This document shows, in pieces, positions 43,630 through 52,152 of a stretch of 64,000 bases of DNA. Made by a program: the position numbers and the translations under genes. Every line of letters starts with the position of its first letter. Within the stretch, counting starts at the first letter, position 1. Source of the stretch: Tardibacter sp963781025 (lineage in GTDB: Bacteria > Pseudomonadota > Alphaproteobacteria > Sphingomonadales > Sphingomonadaceae); assembly GCA_963781025.1 (NCBI GenBank), contig CAWADU010000003.1, positions 1,612,001 through 1,676,000 on the forward strand, in the 5' to 3' direction. The notes under the pieces were generated by a model. It was given only the letters and a program-made list of their open reading frames with translations. It did not search any database and was not told the origin of the DNA.

Positions 43630-45258
43630 ATGACAGACGGCGATGGCATTTTCATCGGTCTGGGCGGCGGCCAGCCACAAACCCTCAACCTGAAGCGCGC
43701 CAACCGGCACGGATTGATCGCCGGCGCGACCGGCACCGGCAAGACCGTCACGCTCCAGGGCATCGCCGAAGGATTTTCGCGAACCGGCGTGCCCGTGTTC
43801 GTCGCCGATGTGAAGGGCGACCTCGCCGGATTGGCCATGGCGGGCTCGCCGACCGCCAAGACGCATGATGCCTTCATCGCACGCGCCGCGGAGATCGGCC
43901 TCACCGATTACGCCTATGCCGACAATCCCGTGCAATTTTGGGATTTGTTCGGGCAACAGGGCCACCCGATTCGAACGACGGTATCGGAAATGGGCCCGCT
44001 GCTCCTCGCACGGCTCATGGGCCTCAACGAGACGCAGGAGGGCGTGCTGTCCATCGCGTTCCGCTATGCCGATGAACAGGGCCTGTTGCTGCTCGATATG
44101 CCGGATCTTCAGGCGATGCTCGTCTATTGCGCCGAAAACGCCGACGAACTTGCCGCGAAATACGGCAATGTCACCAAGGCCAGCGTCGGCACGATCCAGC
44201 GGCAGTTGCTCCAGCTCGACAGCCAGGGCGGCGCGAATTTTTTCGGCGAGCCCGCCCTCGACATCAATGACTTCATCAAGCTGGACGACCAGGGTCGCGG
44301 TTATGTGAACGTGCTGGCGGCCGACAAGCTGATGGCATCTCCGCGGCTTTATGCCACTTTCCTGCTCTGGTTGCTCTCCGAACTGTTCGAGACGCTGCCC
44401 GAGGTAGGCGACCCCGACAAGCCGAAGCTGGTGTTCTTCTTCGACGAGGCCCATCTGCTGTTCGACGAGGCGCCCAAGGCACTGTTCGACAAGATCGAAC
44501 AGGTGGTCCGCCTGATCCGGTCGAAAGGCGTCGGCGTCTATTTCATCACCCAGAACCCCATCGACATCCCCGAGGATGTGGCGGGGCAGCTCGGCAACCG
44601 GGTGCAGCACGCGTTGCGCGCCTTCACGCCGCGCGACGAGAAGGCCATCAAATCGGCCGCCGAGACGTTTCGCGCCAATCCCGGCGTCAATGTCGTGACC
44701 GCGATCACCGAGTTGAAGGTCGGCGAAGCGCTGGTATCGCTATTGCAGGCGGATGGATCGCCTTCCCCCGTCGAGCGTACGCTGATACGTCCGCCCTGCT
44801 CCCGCGTTGGCCCGGTGACGCCGCAGGAACGCGCGATCATGGTTCAGACCTCGCCCGTGGCCGGCAAATATGAGGCGTTGGTAAACCGTGAATCGGCGCA
44901 GGAAATCCTAACTCAGCGGGCCGCCCAGTCCGCGCAGACGGCAGCCCAGGCCAAGGCCGACGCCGAAGCGGCCAAGGTGCAGGCCGAGGCCGCGAAAGCA
45001 GCGGCGGCTCAGGCAAAGCTCGACGAGAAGGCACGGGTTGCGGCCGAGAAGGAGGCCGAACGTGCCGCCGCCGTTCAGGCCAAGGCCGAGGAACGCGCCC
45101 GCATCGCCGCCGCGCGCGAAGCGGCCAGGCCGACAATGGCGGACAAGGTGATCCAGTCGGCGACGCGAACGGCCGTGTCCACCGTCACGCGCCAGATCAG
45201 CAGCTCTCTGGGGCGCCAGCTCGTACGCGGAATATTGGGCGGATTGTTCAAGGGATAG
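43630..45258 (+). CDS. DUF853 / HerA-like helicase-domain ATPase (YjgR family)
   Basis: A 542-aa P-loop ATPase. Walker A GATGTGKT sits near 32-39, Walker B LVFFFDEAHLLFDEAP near 266-281, and the arginine-finger region ITQNPIDIPEDVAGQLGNRVQH near 305-327 (partly quoted). The C-terminal third (about 430-500) is an Ala/Lys/Glu-rich coiled coil, followed by a basic end. The family resembles HerA/FtsK motors but has no assigned task; E. coli YjgR is the usual comparison. It follows degP on the same strand after a terminator. Unlike HerA-NurA pairs there is no nuclease neighbour. Confidence 0.87.
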   Translation: MTDGDGIFIGLGGGQPQTLNLKRANRHGLIAGATGTGKTVTLQGIAEGFSRTGVPVFVADVKGDLAGLAMAGSPTAKTHDAFIARAAEIGLTDYAYADNPVQFWDLFGQQGHPIRTTVSEMGPLLLARLMGLNETQEGVLSIAFRYADEQGLLLLDMPDLQAMLVYCAENADELAAKYGNVTKASVGTIQRQLLQLDSQGGANFFGEPALDINDFIKLDDQGRGYVNVLAADKLMASPRLYATFLLWLLSELFETLPEVGDPDKPKLVFFFDEAHLLFDEAPKALFDKIEQVVRLIRSKGVGVYFITQNPIDIPEDVAGQLGNRVQHALRAFTPRDEKAIKSAAETFRANPGVNVVTAITELKVGEALVSLLQADGSPSPVERTLIRPPCSRVGPVTPQERAIMVQTSPVAGKYEALVNRESAQEILTQRAAQSAQTAAQAKADAEAAKVQAEAAKAAAAQAKLDEKARVAAEKEAERAAAVQAKAEERARIAAAREAARPTMADKVIQSATRTAVSTVTRQISSSLGRQLVRGILGGLFKG

Positions 45259-45303
45259 CAGTCGCTTGTCATCCCGCCTGCCGACGGGACGACGCCGTAC
45301 AGC

Positions 45304-45738
45304 TTATCCGCCGACCTTCACGTTCGCCGTCTGGCCGTCTTCGGTCGCGGGCGCATTGACCAGCTCGGCCGTGAACGTGCCCTTGTTGACGACATCGGTG
45401 GCCGGATCGCCCGCGGTCGAGCGCGCGCCGATGGTCGCATCGGGCGTGGCGCCCGACTGGTCGAGCAGATTCTGCTCCGACCCGCTCTTGGGCGCGGCGC
45501 GCGCGCCTTCGCCGAACAGGGCCCGAAGCGCTGCTCCCTGCGAATCGACCTCCAGCGGACGCGGCGCGCCGGGCTTGGGCGGGTTGAGCGCGAAATCGGG
45601 CGGGATCACCAGCGGGGCCGCGCGGCTGACGGCGAATTCGTCCGGCCGGTCCCGGTTCAAGAAACCGCCGCCGCCACAGGCCGAAAGAGCCAGCGCAAGC
45701 GCGGGAACAACCAATGCAAGATTCGCCTTACGCATCAT
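45304..45738 (-). CDS. DUF3035 lipoprotein, candidate BAM-complex subunit BamF
   Basis: A lipoprotein of about 144 aa: a short signal with lipobox ALSAC, then GGGGFLNRDRPDEFAVSRAA and PLVIPPDFALNPP. The RPDEF and PPDF motifs are the mark of DUF3035; the Caulobacter member was described as BamF, a beta-barrel-assembly lipoprotein (recalled, not checked). The remainder is low complexity. I chose the ATG at 45738 (or 45735), after GGGGAG, rather than the ATG at 45750. It overlaps the lspA stop by about 11 bases, so it follows the enzyme that matures it. Confidence 0.8.
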   Translation of the reverse strand: MMRKANLALVVPALALALSACGGGGFLNRDRPDEFAVSRAAPLVIPPDFALNPPKPGAPRPLEVDSQGAALRALFGEGARAAPKSGSEQNLLDQSGATPDATIGARSTAGDPATDVVNKGTFTAELVNAPATEDGQTANVKVGG

Positions 45739-46363
45739 AAAACTCCCCATCCGGGCGTCTGTCCGACCGCGAGAACAGCGCGCGGATCAACAATATCGCA
45801 ACGCCGATGCTAATCGCTGCGTCGGCAAGGTTAAAGACCAGAAATGGACGCCATTCGCCAATATGCAGGTCCAGGAAATCGACGACATAACCATAGCGGA
45901 CGCGATCCAGGATATTGCCGAGCGCGCCGCCAAGCACGAGGCCCAGCGCCAGCGTATCGCCCAGCCGCCGTTCGCGCCACAGCCATATCGCGACGACGGC
46001 GGCGATCGCGGCGGTAAACGCGACCAAAAGCCAGCGCTCCATCTCGCTGCCCGCTGTCAGAAAGCCCATGGAAACGCCGCGATTCTCGGTCCAGGTCAGG
46101 TCGAAAAACGGGAACAGCGTGATCTGCCCCCAGCTGCGAAGCTCGAGCGGATTGATGACCAGCCATTTCAGGAACTGGTCAGCAGCGAACACGAGCAACG
46201 CGAAGCCCAGGCCAAACACCCGGTGCGGACGGCCCCGGCCGCGGATTTCGTCCGCGAAGGACGCGACCTCATTTGGCGTGGCGGGCTCATAGGCCGGGCC
46301 TTCGCCCAGCGGCTCGAACTGCGGACGCGACGGGCCGGGATTTGGCATGCGCGGCTCAACCAT
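45728..46363 (-). CDS. lspA: Lipoprotein signal peptidase
   Basis: Signal peptidase II cleaves prolipoproteins in the inner membrane. In this 211-aa protein the catalytic aspartates are D162 (YGYVVDFLDL) and D181 (FNLADAAIS), 19 residues apart as in E. coli. The conserved TENRGVSMG and GNILDRVRYG segments are present, with four membrane spans. It carries an unusual Pro-rich N-terminal extension of about 45 residues with no alternative start. It lies between ileS and the DUF3035 lipoprotein gene, in the classical ribF-ileS-lspA order. Confidence 0.95.
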   Translation of the reverse strand: MVEPRMPNPGPSRPQFEPLGEGPAYEPATPNEVASFADEIRGRGRPHRVFGLGFALLVFAADQFLKWLVINPLELRSWGQITLFPFFDLTWTENRGVSMGFLTAGSEMERWLLVAFTAAIAAVVAIWLWRERRLGDTLALGLVLGGALGNILDRVRYGYVVDFLDLHIGEWRPFLVFNLADAAISIGVAILLIRALFSRSDRRPDGEFYDA

Positions 46364-46382
46364 TCGATGTCTCGTCCTTTTT

Positions 46383-46469
46383 CGTCATGCCAGCGAAGGC
46401 TGGCATCCATACTGAGGCTGTCGCCATGCACCAAGTCTGCATGGACCCCAGCCTGCGCTGGGATGACGG
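46383..46469. repeat. BIME-like unit of three nested/adjacent palindromes
   Basis: Between ileS and lspA: GCCAGC-GAAG-GCTGGC (46389-46404), CCATGCA-N7-TGCATGG (46424-46444) and CCCAGC-CTGC-GCTGGG (46447-46462). The outer arms CGTCATGCCAGC and GCTGGGATGACG pair with one mismatch, so the whole 87 bp is an inverted composite. It resembles REP/BIME sequences frequent in sphingomonad genomes. Confidence 0.7.
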
Positions 46470-46482
46470 AAAAAAGAACCGC

Positions 46483-49314
46483 CTAACCATTCACCACCTC
46501 TTCGCAGCGGTTGCAGAGGTCGCCGTCGTCCTTCACCTCCGGCAGATGCCGCCAGCAGCGGCCGCATTTGTGGTGGGTGGTCTTGACGACGCCCAAGGGG
46601 TCGGTTCCCTTTGCCAAGACCACTTCGGAGACAATGAAAACCTCGGAGAGATCATCCTCATGGATGTCGGCCAATATCGCCGCGATGCCTGAAAGCGTCA
46701 CCCTGGCTTCCAGGCTCGAGCCGATGACCTTCTCCCGGCGCAGCGGCTCGATCGCTTCGGTAACGGAAGCGCGAACGGTGCGAAGTTCGTTCCACTTCGC
46801 CGCAAGATCATTATCCCGCCATCCACCAATCTCCGGCCATTCCAGCAAATGCACCGAGCTTTCCTCATCGAGGAAGCGGGTTTGCCACACCTCCTCGGCC
46901 GTGAAGGCCAGCACCGGCGATGCATAGCGGACCAGGGCATGGAACAGCGTGTCGAGGACCGTGCGGTACGCCCGCCGCTTCGGGCTGGAAGCGGCATCGC
47001 AATAGAGGCTATCCTTGCGGATATCGAAGAAGAACGCGCTCAGATCGTTGTTGGCGAATTCGGTCAGCGCGCGGATATAGCGGTTGAACTCGAACGCGTT
47101 CGCGGCGTCCTTCAGCTCCGCGTCCAGCCTTGCAAGCAAGTGGAGGACGTAGCGCTCCAGCTCCGGCATTTCGGCGACCGGCAGCTTTTCGGCGTCGGTA
47201 AAGCCGTCGAGCGCGCCCAGCAGATAGCGAAAGCTGTTCCTCAGCTTGCGATAGGCGTCCGTCGTGCCCGCCAGCACTTCCTTGCCGATGCGGACGTCAT
47301 CGAAATAATCGGTCGACGCCACCCACATGCGCAGGATGTCGGCGCCGCTTTCGCCGATGACCTTCAGGGGATCGACGACATTGCCCAGTGACTTGGACAT
47401 CTTGCGGCCCTGCCCGTCGAGCGCGAAGCCATGGGTCAGCACCGCGTCATAGGGTGCACGCCCGCGCGTGCCGCAGGATTCCAGCAGCGACGATTGGAAC
47501 CAGCCGCGATGCTGGTCGGAGCCTTCCAGATAAAGGCTGGCGCGTGCGCCTTCTCCGTACCGAGCCTCGATGACGAAGGCATGGGTCGATCCGCTGTCGA
47601 ACCAGACGTCGAGGATGTCGTTCACCACCTCATAATCGGCGGCGTCATGGTCATTGCCCAGCAGCGCCTGATGATCGGCCTTGAACCAGGCGTCAGCCCC
47701 GCCGTGCCGGAACGCCTCGACGATGCGGGCGTTGACCGCCGGATCGCGCAGATAGTCGCCGGTCTTGCGGTTGACGTAGAGCGCGATCGGCACACCCCAG
47801 GCGCGCTGGCGCGAGATCACCCAGTCGGGCCGTCCTTCCACCATCGACAGGATGCGGTTCTTTGACCGTTCCGGCACCCAGCGGGTATCGTCGATGGCCT
47901 TGAGCGCGGTGTCGCGAAGGGTGGCCTCGCCCCCAATCGGCCGGTCCATGCCGATGAACCATTGCGGGGTGCAGCGGTAGATGACCTTTGCCTTCGATCT
48001 CCACGAATGCGGATAGCTGTGGCGGAAATCGCCTGCCGAAAGCAGCCCGCCCGCCTCGCGCAGGTCCACACAGATCGGGCCTTCAGGCGCGTTCAGCTTC
48101 GGCGCGATGACTGAACCCTGCCCGCCCATCCACGCCCAATCGTCGCGGTAGAAACCGTTGGGCTCCACCGCGAACACGGGGTCGATGCCATGCGCCTTGC
48201 AGAGCGTGAAATCGTCCTCGCCATGATCCGGAGCCATATGGACAAGGCCGGTGCCGGTATCGGTCGTGACGAAATCGCCGGGCAGGAACGGGCGCGGCTT
48301 GGCGAAAAAGCCGCCGCGTTCGTGCATCGGGTGGCGGGCGATGGTTCCTGCGAGGTCGGAGCCCTTGCCTCTCCATTTTTCAATGAGTTTCGTCGATGAC
48401 GTACGAGATGAGAATTGCGTAACAAGCTCTGAGGCAATCAGAATAGTTCGTCCTACGGCAAGCGGGGCACGATCACCATTTGGACCGTCAGAACCCATAC
48501 CGGCTTCGACAAAGAAGGCGACATACTCAACGTCCGGCCCATAGGCCAAAGCCTGGTTCACTGGAATCGTCCATGGTGTGGTCGTCCAGATGACCGCATA
48601 AGCTCCCTTCAACTCGGGGTGCTTCTCCGGCGGCGTGATGATCTCGAACGCTACATCCACTTGCGTCGAGGTGATATCCTCATATTCCACCTCGGCCTCG
48701 GCCAGCGCGGTCTTTTCGACCGGCGACCACATCACCGGCTTCGACCCGCGATAAAGCTGACCGCTTTCCGCGAACTTCAACAGCTCGCCCGCGATCACCG
48801 CCTCGGCATCGTAGGTCATGGTGAGATAGGGATTGGCCCAGTCGCCCATCACGCCCAGACGCTGGAATTGCTCTTTCTGCAATCCCACCCATTTGTCGGC
48901 ATAGGCGCGGCATTCGGCGCGAAACTGGACGGGATTGACCTCGTCCTTGTTCAGCTTCTTCGCGCGATAGGCTTCCTCGACCTTCCATTCGATGGGAAGG
49001 CCGTGGCAGTCCCAGCCCGGCACATAGGGCGCGTCCTTGCCCATCAGGGTCTGTGAACGCACGATCACGTCCTTCAGCACCTTGTTCATGGCATGGCCGA
49101 TGTGGATGTCGCCATTGGCGTAGGGCGGACCGTCGTGGAGCAGGAAGCGCTCGCGCCCCGCGCGTTCCTTCCGCAGGCGATCATAGAGGCCGATCTTCGC
49201 CCAACGCTCCAGGATCGCGGGTTCTTTCTGCGCAAGACCGGCCTTCATCGGAAAGTCGGTCTTCGGCAGGAAGACGGTTGATCTGTAATCGGGCTTTTCG
49301 GGCGTATCGGTCAT
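46483..49314 (-). CDS. ileS: Isoleucyl-tRNA synthetase
   Basis: Class I aminoacyl-tRNA synthetase charging tRNA-Ile, 943 aa. It has the HIGH motif (residues 71-74 in NGDIHIGHAMNK), the editing domain with TTTPWTIPVNQALAYGP, the KMSKS motif near 637-641 (GRKMSKSLGN), and a C-terminal zinc-binding knuckle CGRCWRHLP followed by CNRCEEVV. The zinc motif places it with the common bacterial, mupirocin-sensitive type 1 enzymes. It lies 27 bp downstream of ribF on the same strand. Confidence 0.98.
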   Translation of the reverse strand: MTDTPEKPDYRSTVFLPKTDFPMKAGLAQKEPAILERWAKIGLYDRLRKERAGRERFLLHDGPPYANGDIHIGHAMNKVLKDVIVRSQTLMGKDAPYVPGWDCHGLPIEWKVEEAYRAKKLNKDEVNPVQFRAECRAYADKWVGLQKEQFQRLGVMGDWANPYLTMTYDAEAVIAGELLKFAESGQLYRGSKPVMWSPVEKTALAEAEVEYEDITSTQVDVAFEIITPPEKHPELKGAYAVIWTTTPWTIPVNQALAYGPDVEYVAFFVEAGMGSDGPNGDRAPLAVGRTILIASELVTQFSSRTSSTKLIEKWRGKGSDLAGTIARHPMHERGGFFAKPRPFLPGDFVTTDTGTGLVHMAPDHGEDDFTLCKAHGIDPVFAVEPNGFYRDDWAWMGGQGSVIAPKLNAPEGPICVDLREAGGLLSAGDFRHSYPHSWRSKAKVIYRCTPQWFIGMDRPIGGEATLRDTALKAIDDTRWVPERSKNRILSMVEGRPDWVISRQRAWGVPIALYVNRKTGDYLRDPAVNARIVEAFRHGGADAWFKADHQALLGNDHDAADYEVVNDILDVWFDSGSTHAFVIEARYGEGARASLYLEGSDQHRGWFQSSLLESCGTRGRAPYDAVLTHGFALDGQGRKMSKSLGNVVDPLKVIGESGADILRMWVASTDYFDDVRIGKEVLAGTTDAYRKLRNSFRYLLGALDGFTDAEKLPVAEMPELERYVLHLLARLDAELKDAANAFEFNRYIRALTEFANNDLSAFFFDIRKDSLYCDAASSPKRRAYRTVLDTLFHALVRYASPVLAFTAEEVWQTRFLDEESSVHLLEWPEIGGWRDNDLAAKWNELRTVRASVTEAIEPLRREKVIGSSLEARVTLSGIAAILADIHEDDLSEVFIVSEVVLAKGTDPLGVVKTTHHKCGRCWRHLPEVKDDGDLCNRCEEVVNG

Positions 49315-49341
49315 GACAGGCGGCGATTAAGGCCTGTCACT

Positions 49342-50268
49342 TCAAGCGGCAAGCAGTTCCTTCGCGCGCGCGCAATCCGCCTGCATCTGCCGGACCAACG
49401 CGTCCAGCCCATCGAAACGCGCTTCCGGCCGCAGATAGTGATGGAGTTCCACGGCGATCCTCTGCCCGTAAAGGTCGCCGGAGAAATCGAACAGATGCAC
49501 TTCGAGCAATTCCTTCGGCGGATCGAACATCGGCCGGATGCCGATATTGGCCGCCCCGTCCACCACGCGCCCATCCGCCAGCCGGCAGCGCACGGCGTAA
49601 ACGCCATAGGCCGGCCGCGCATAGTCATCCAGGGTCACATTGGCGGTCGGAAAACCCATGGCCCGGCCGCGCTTGTCGCCATGCGAAACCTCGCCCTCGA
49701 TCGTGAAGGGCCGGGTCAGCAGACGGGCAGCGGCCGCCACGTCGCCCGCGCGCAACGCCGCCCGAATGCGGGTGGACGATATCACGCCTTCATCGTCGGA
49801 CACCGGCGATACCGTATCGAGCACCAGGCCTGACGCCGCCGCCAGACGCGCCAGATCATCGACATCCCCGGACCGGCCCTTGCCGAAGGTGAAATCCTGC
49901 CCGGTGACAACGCCCGCAACGCCCAGCTTTCCGACCAGCCATTCGCCGACGAAGGCATCGGGAGAGGCATTCGCAACGCCTTGATCGAAATGGAAGATCA
50001 CGGTCGCATCCGCTCCATGCGCCCCGAACAGCCTGATCCGCTGATCCATCGAGGTAAGCTGGAACGGCGGCGTTCCGGGGCGGAAATAGAGCGCGGGATG
50101 CGGATCGAACGTGCCGACCAGCGCAGGCGCGCCCTTTTTTCGCGCCAGCTCAACCGCGCGCGTCACCACCGCCTGATGGCCGCGATGGAACCCGTCGAAA
50201 TTGCCGAGCGCGATCACCCCGCCCCGCAAGGGCGCATCGATGTTGCCGCTGCCATTCAGAATTCTCAT
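49342..50268 (-). CDS. ribF: Bifunctional riboflavin kinase / FAD synthetase
   Basis: Converts riboflavin to FMN and FAD. In the 308-aa protein the N-terminal adenylyltransferase carries GNFDGFHRGHQAVV (about 23-36) and VVTGQDFTFGKGRSGD. The C-terminal flavokinase domain has GEVSHGDKRGRAMGFPTANV (about 190-209), and FDPPKELLEVHLFDFSGDLYG in the last third (partly quoted). It heads the ribF-ileS-lspA run. folA ends 48 bp upstream on the same strand, so the operon probably extends to thyA. Confidence 0.97.
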   Translation of the reverse strand: MRILNGSGNIDAPLRGGVIALGNFDGFHRGHQAVVTRAVELARKKGAPALVGTFDPHPALYFRPGTPPFQLTSMDQRIRLFGAHGADATVIFHFDQGVANASPDAFVGEWLVGKLGVAGVVTGQDFTFGKGRSGDVDDLARLAAASGLVLDTVSPVSDDEGVISSTRIRAALRAGDVAAAARLLTRPFTIEGEVSHGDKRGRAMGFPTANVTLDDYARPAYGVYAVRCRLADGRVVDGAANIGIRPMFDPPKELLEVHLFDFSGDLYGQRIAVELHHYLRPEARFDGLDALVRQMQADCARAKELLAA

Positions 50269-50316
50269 GGACGCGCTCTATAGGAACAGCAGGGGATCAC
50301 GACAATTGCCGCATCG

Positions 50317-50814
50317 TCATGACGCCCGAACCAGCGTGACCCAGGAAAAGCCGGGGGCGCCGGCCGCCGCCTCATGGTCTTCCCGCGCGGCTTCCCGCCA
50401 ATCCGACGCATCAAAGGGAGGCATGGCCGTGTCGCCCTGCGCATTCAAATGCACTTCGGTCAGCTCGATCCGGTCGGCGATGGGCAGCATCAGCCGGTAA
50501 ATCTCGGCCCCACCAACAACGGAAATGACAGGCACCTTGCCCGCAAGCGCCATTGCCGCGCCAACATCGTGCGCCACCTCCGCGCCTTCTGCGTGCCAAT
50601 GCGCGTCTCGCGTCAGCACGATGTGACGGCGGCCGGGTAGCGGCTTGCCAAAACTCTCGAACGTCTTGCGCCCCATGATCATCGGCGTGCCCATGGTCAG
50701 CGCCTTGAAGCGCTTCAAATCTGCAGGCAGGCGCCATGGCAGCGCTCCATCGAGCCCGATCACCCCGTTGTCGGCGCGGGCGAGGATGAAAACGACTTCG
50801 GGCCGTGCAGCCAC
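50317..50814 (-). CDS. folA: Dihydrofolate reductase
   Basis: NADPH-dependent reduction of dihydrofolate, 165 aa. It has VVFILARADNGVIGLDGALP at the N-terminus, WRLPADLKRFKALTMGTPMIMGRKTFES in the middle (GRKTFES visible near 50) and the GGAEIYRLMLP segment near 110-120. The active-site acidic residue is in the DLKRFK helix. The start is a GTG that overlaps the thyA stop as TAGTG, which implies coupling. The trimethoprim target pair thyA-folA is a standard arrangement. Confidence 0.95.
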   Translation of the reverse strand: MAARPEVVFILARADNGVIGLDGALPWRLPADLKRFKALTMGTPMIMGRKTFESFGKPLPGRRHIVLTRDAHWHAEGAEVAHDVGAAMALAGKVPVISVVGGAEIYRLMLPIADRIELTEVHLNAQGDTAMPPFDASDWREAAREDHEAAAGAPGFSWVTLVRAS

Positions 50815-51608
50815 TAGACCGCCACCGCGCCCGCGATATGGGGATGGGACTGATAACCCAGTATCTCGAAATCCTCATATTCATAAGCGTCGATCGACGG
50901 CGGACGGCGCCTTATGTTCAGCCTCGGCAGCGGATAGGGCTCGCGGGTCAGTTGCAGCCGCACCTGCTCCATATGGTTGCTGTAGATGTGGGTGTCGCCG
51001 CCGGTCCAGACGAAGTCGCCCGGTTCCAGATCGCATTGCTGCGCCAGCATGTGCAGCAGCAGCGCATAGCTCGCGATGTTGAACGGCAGGCCGAGGAACA
51101 CGTCGCACGACCGCTGGTAAAGCTGAAGGCTGAGCTTTCCATCCATCACCGAGGTCTGGAACAAGCAGTGGCAGGGCGCGAGCGCCATCCGGGGGATGTC
51201 CGCCACATTCCATGCGCTGACGATCTGCCTGCGCGAAGCCGGCCTGGACCTGATCTCGTCGATCAACCCCTTGATCTGATCGATGCTTTGCCCGCCCGGC
51301 GTTTCCCAGTGCCGCCACTGCTTGCCGTAGACGGGGCCGAGATCGCCGTCGCTCGCCGCCCACTCGTCCCAGATGCGGACCCGGTTTTCCTGAAGCCAGC
51401 CAACATTCGTGTCGCCCTTCAGGAACCATAGCAGCTCATAGATGATCGAACGCAGGTGCAGCTTCTTGGTCGTCACCAGCGGAAAGCCATCGGCCATCGA
51501 AAAGCGCATCTGATGGCCGAACACCGCCCTGGTTCCGACGCCGGTCCGGTCGTGCTGGTCGACGCCGTTCTCAAGAATGTGCCGGATGAGATCGTGATAC
51601 TGCTTCAT
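50814..51608 (-). CDS. thyA: Thymidylate synthase
   Basis: Makes dTMP from dUMP with methylene-tetrahydrofolate. With the ATG at 51608 it is 264 aa, the same length as E. coli ThyA. The nucleophile Cys146 is in MALAPCHCLF, and conserved RTGVGT, WDEWA, SRRQIVSAWN and THIYSNHMEQ are present. A TTG one codon earlier gives the longer frame and is unlikely, since AGGAAC is well spaced to the ATG. It is the first gene of the minus-strand run toward lspA. Confidence 0.98.
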   Translation of the reverse strand: MKQYHDLIRHILENGVDQHDRTGVGTRAVFGHQMRFSMADGFPLVTTKKLHLRSIIYELLWFLKGDTNVGWLQENRVRIWDEWAASDGDLGPVYGKQWRHWETPGGQSIDQIKGLIDEIRSRPASRRQIVSAWNVADIPRMALAPCHCLFQTSVMDGKLSLQLYQRSCDVFLGLPFNIASYALLLHMLAQQCDLEPGDFVWTGGDTHIYSNHMEQVRLQLTREPYPLPRLNIRRRPPSIDAYEYEDFEILGYQSHPHIAGAVAV

Positions 51609-51668
51609 CAAACCGTTCCTGTGCGCCCACGCGCCACTTCATCCGCTTAGCATGGTTGGCGCGACGGT

Positions 51669-51854
51669 CTAGGTGGTGGTTTCGGTAATTGTATCGACCT
51701 CGCCGCGTGACACCACGACGGCTGCGGCAATATCGCCCGTGACGTTCAGCGTCATGCGGCACATGTCGAGAAAACGGTCGACGCCGGGCACCAGCCCGGT
51801 CCTTCCGGGCGGCACGCCGACCATGCCGAGGCGACCGCAGGCGGCGCGAGCCGG
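51669..51854 (-). pseudogene. C-terminal remnant of a dicarboxylate/amino acid:cation symporter (DAACS, DctA-like)
   Basis: Translation of the minus strand gives LGMVGVPPGRTGLVPGVDRF, then LDMCRMTLNVTGDIAAAVVV and SRGEVDTITETTT before a stop. GVDRFLDM-x-R-x-x-x-NV-x-GD is the C-terminal signature of DAACS transporters such as DctA/GltP. The frame is closed by a TAG at 51855-51857, just 60 or so codons upstream, and no earlier part of the transporter (normally over 400 aa) can be found. It is therefore an eroded gene end, not a functional gene. Confidence 0.8.
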
Positions 51855-51959
51855 CTAACCAAGCCGGTCAGGGCCGTCGCGCGAAGGCTCAAATGGGAAA
51901 CGCCGGTGACAATAATCACCGGCGCCCCTGCTATCCGATAGGCCATCGTTTGAATGACG

Positions 51960-52112
51960 TCAGGTAAGACGCCCCAGCCGATGATAGAGATTGGCGTATT
52001 TCGACGATTCCGGCCTGTCCTGAATGACCTTGATGTAGTTGGCGACCGCCACTTTCAGAAGCTCGAAGTCCTCGGTCGAAAAGACCGCTCTGGAACGTGT
52101 CGGTTCAGTCAT
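51960..52112 (-). CDS. Small conserved-looking protein (50 aa) downstream of aceA
   Basis: A short ORF of 50 codons starting ATG at 52112 and ending TGA. It reads MTEPTRSRAVFSTEDFELLK, then VAVANYIKVIQDRPESSKYA and NLYHRLGRLT. The composition is protein-like, with a predicted helix in the middle, an acidic-to-basic pattern and codon usage like its neighbours. It begins 40 bp after the aceA stop on the same strand, so co-transcription is likely. I know no named domain. The alternative, chance reading, is less likely given the amphipathic pattern, but proof needs homologues. Confidence 0.65.
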   Translation of the reverse strand: MTEPTRSRAVFSTEDFELLKVAVANYIKVIQDRPESSKYANLYHRLGRLT

Positions 52113-52152
52113 GTCGAAGCTCCTCTTCTATTCCCTTGAACAACGGCGGTTA

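Noticed and set aside
43630..45258. HerA-NurA DNA-end-resection or anti-phage system
   Set aside because: The ATPase is of the DUF853/YjgR type and has no nuclease or SIR2/DUF4297 partner next to it.
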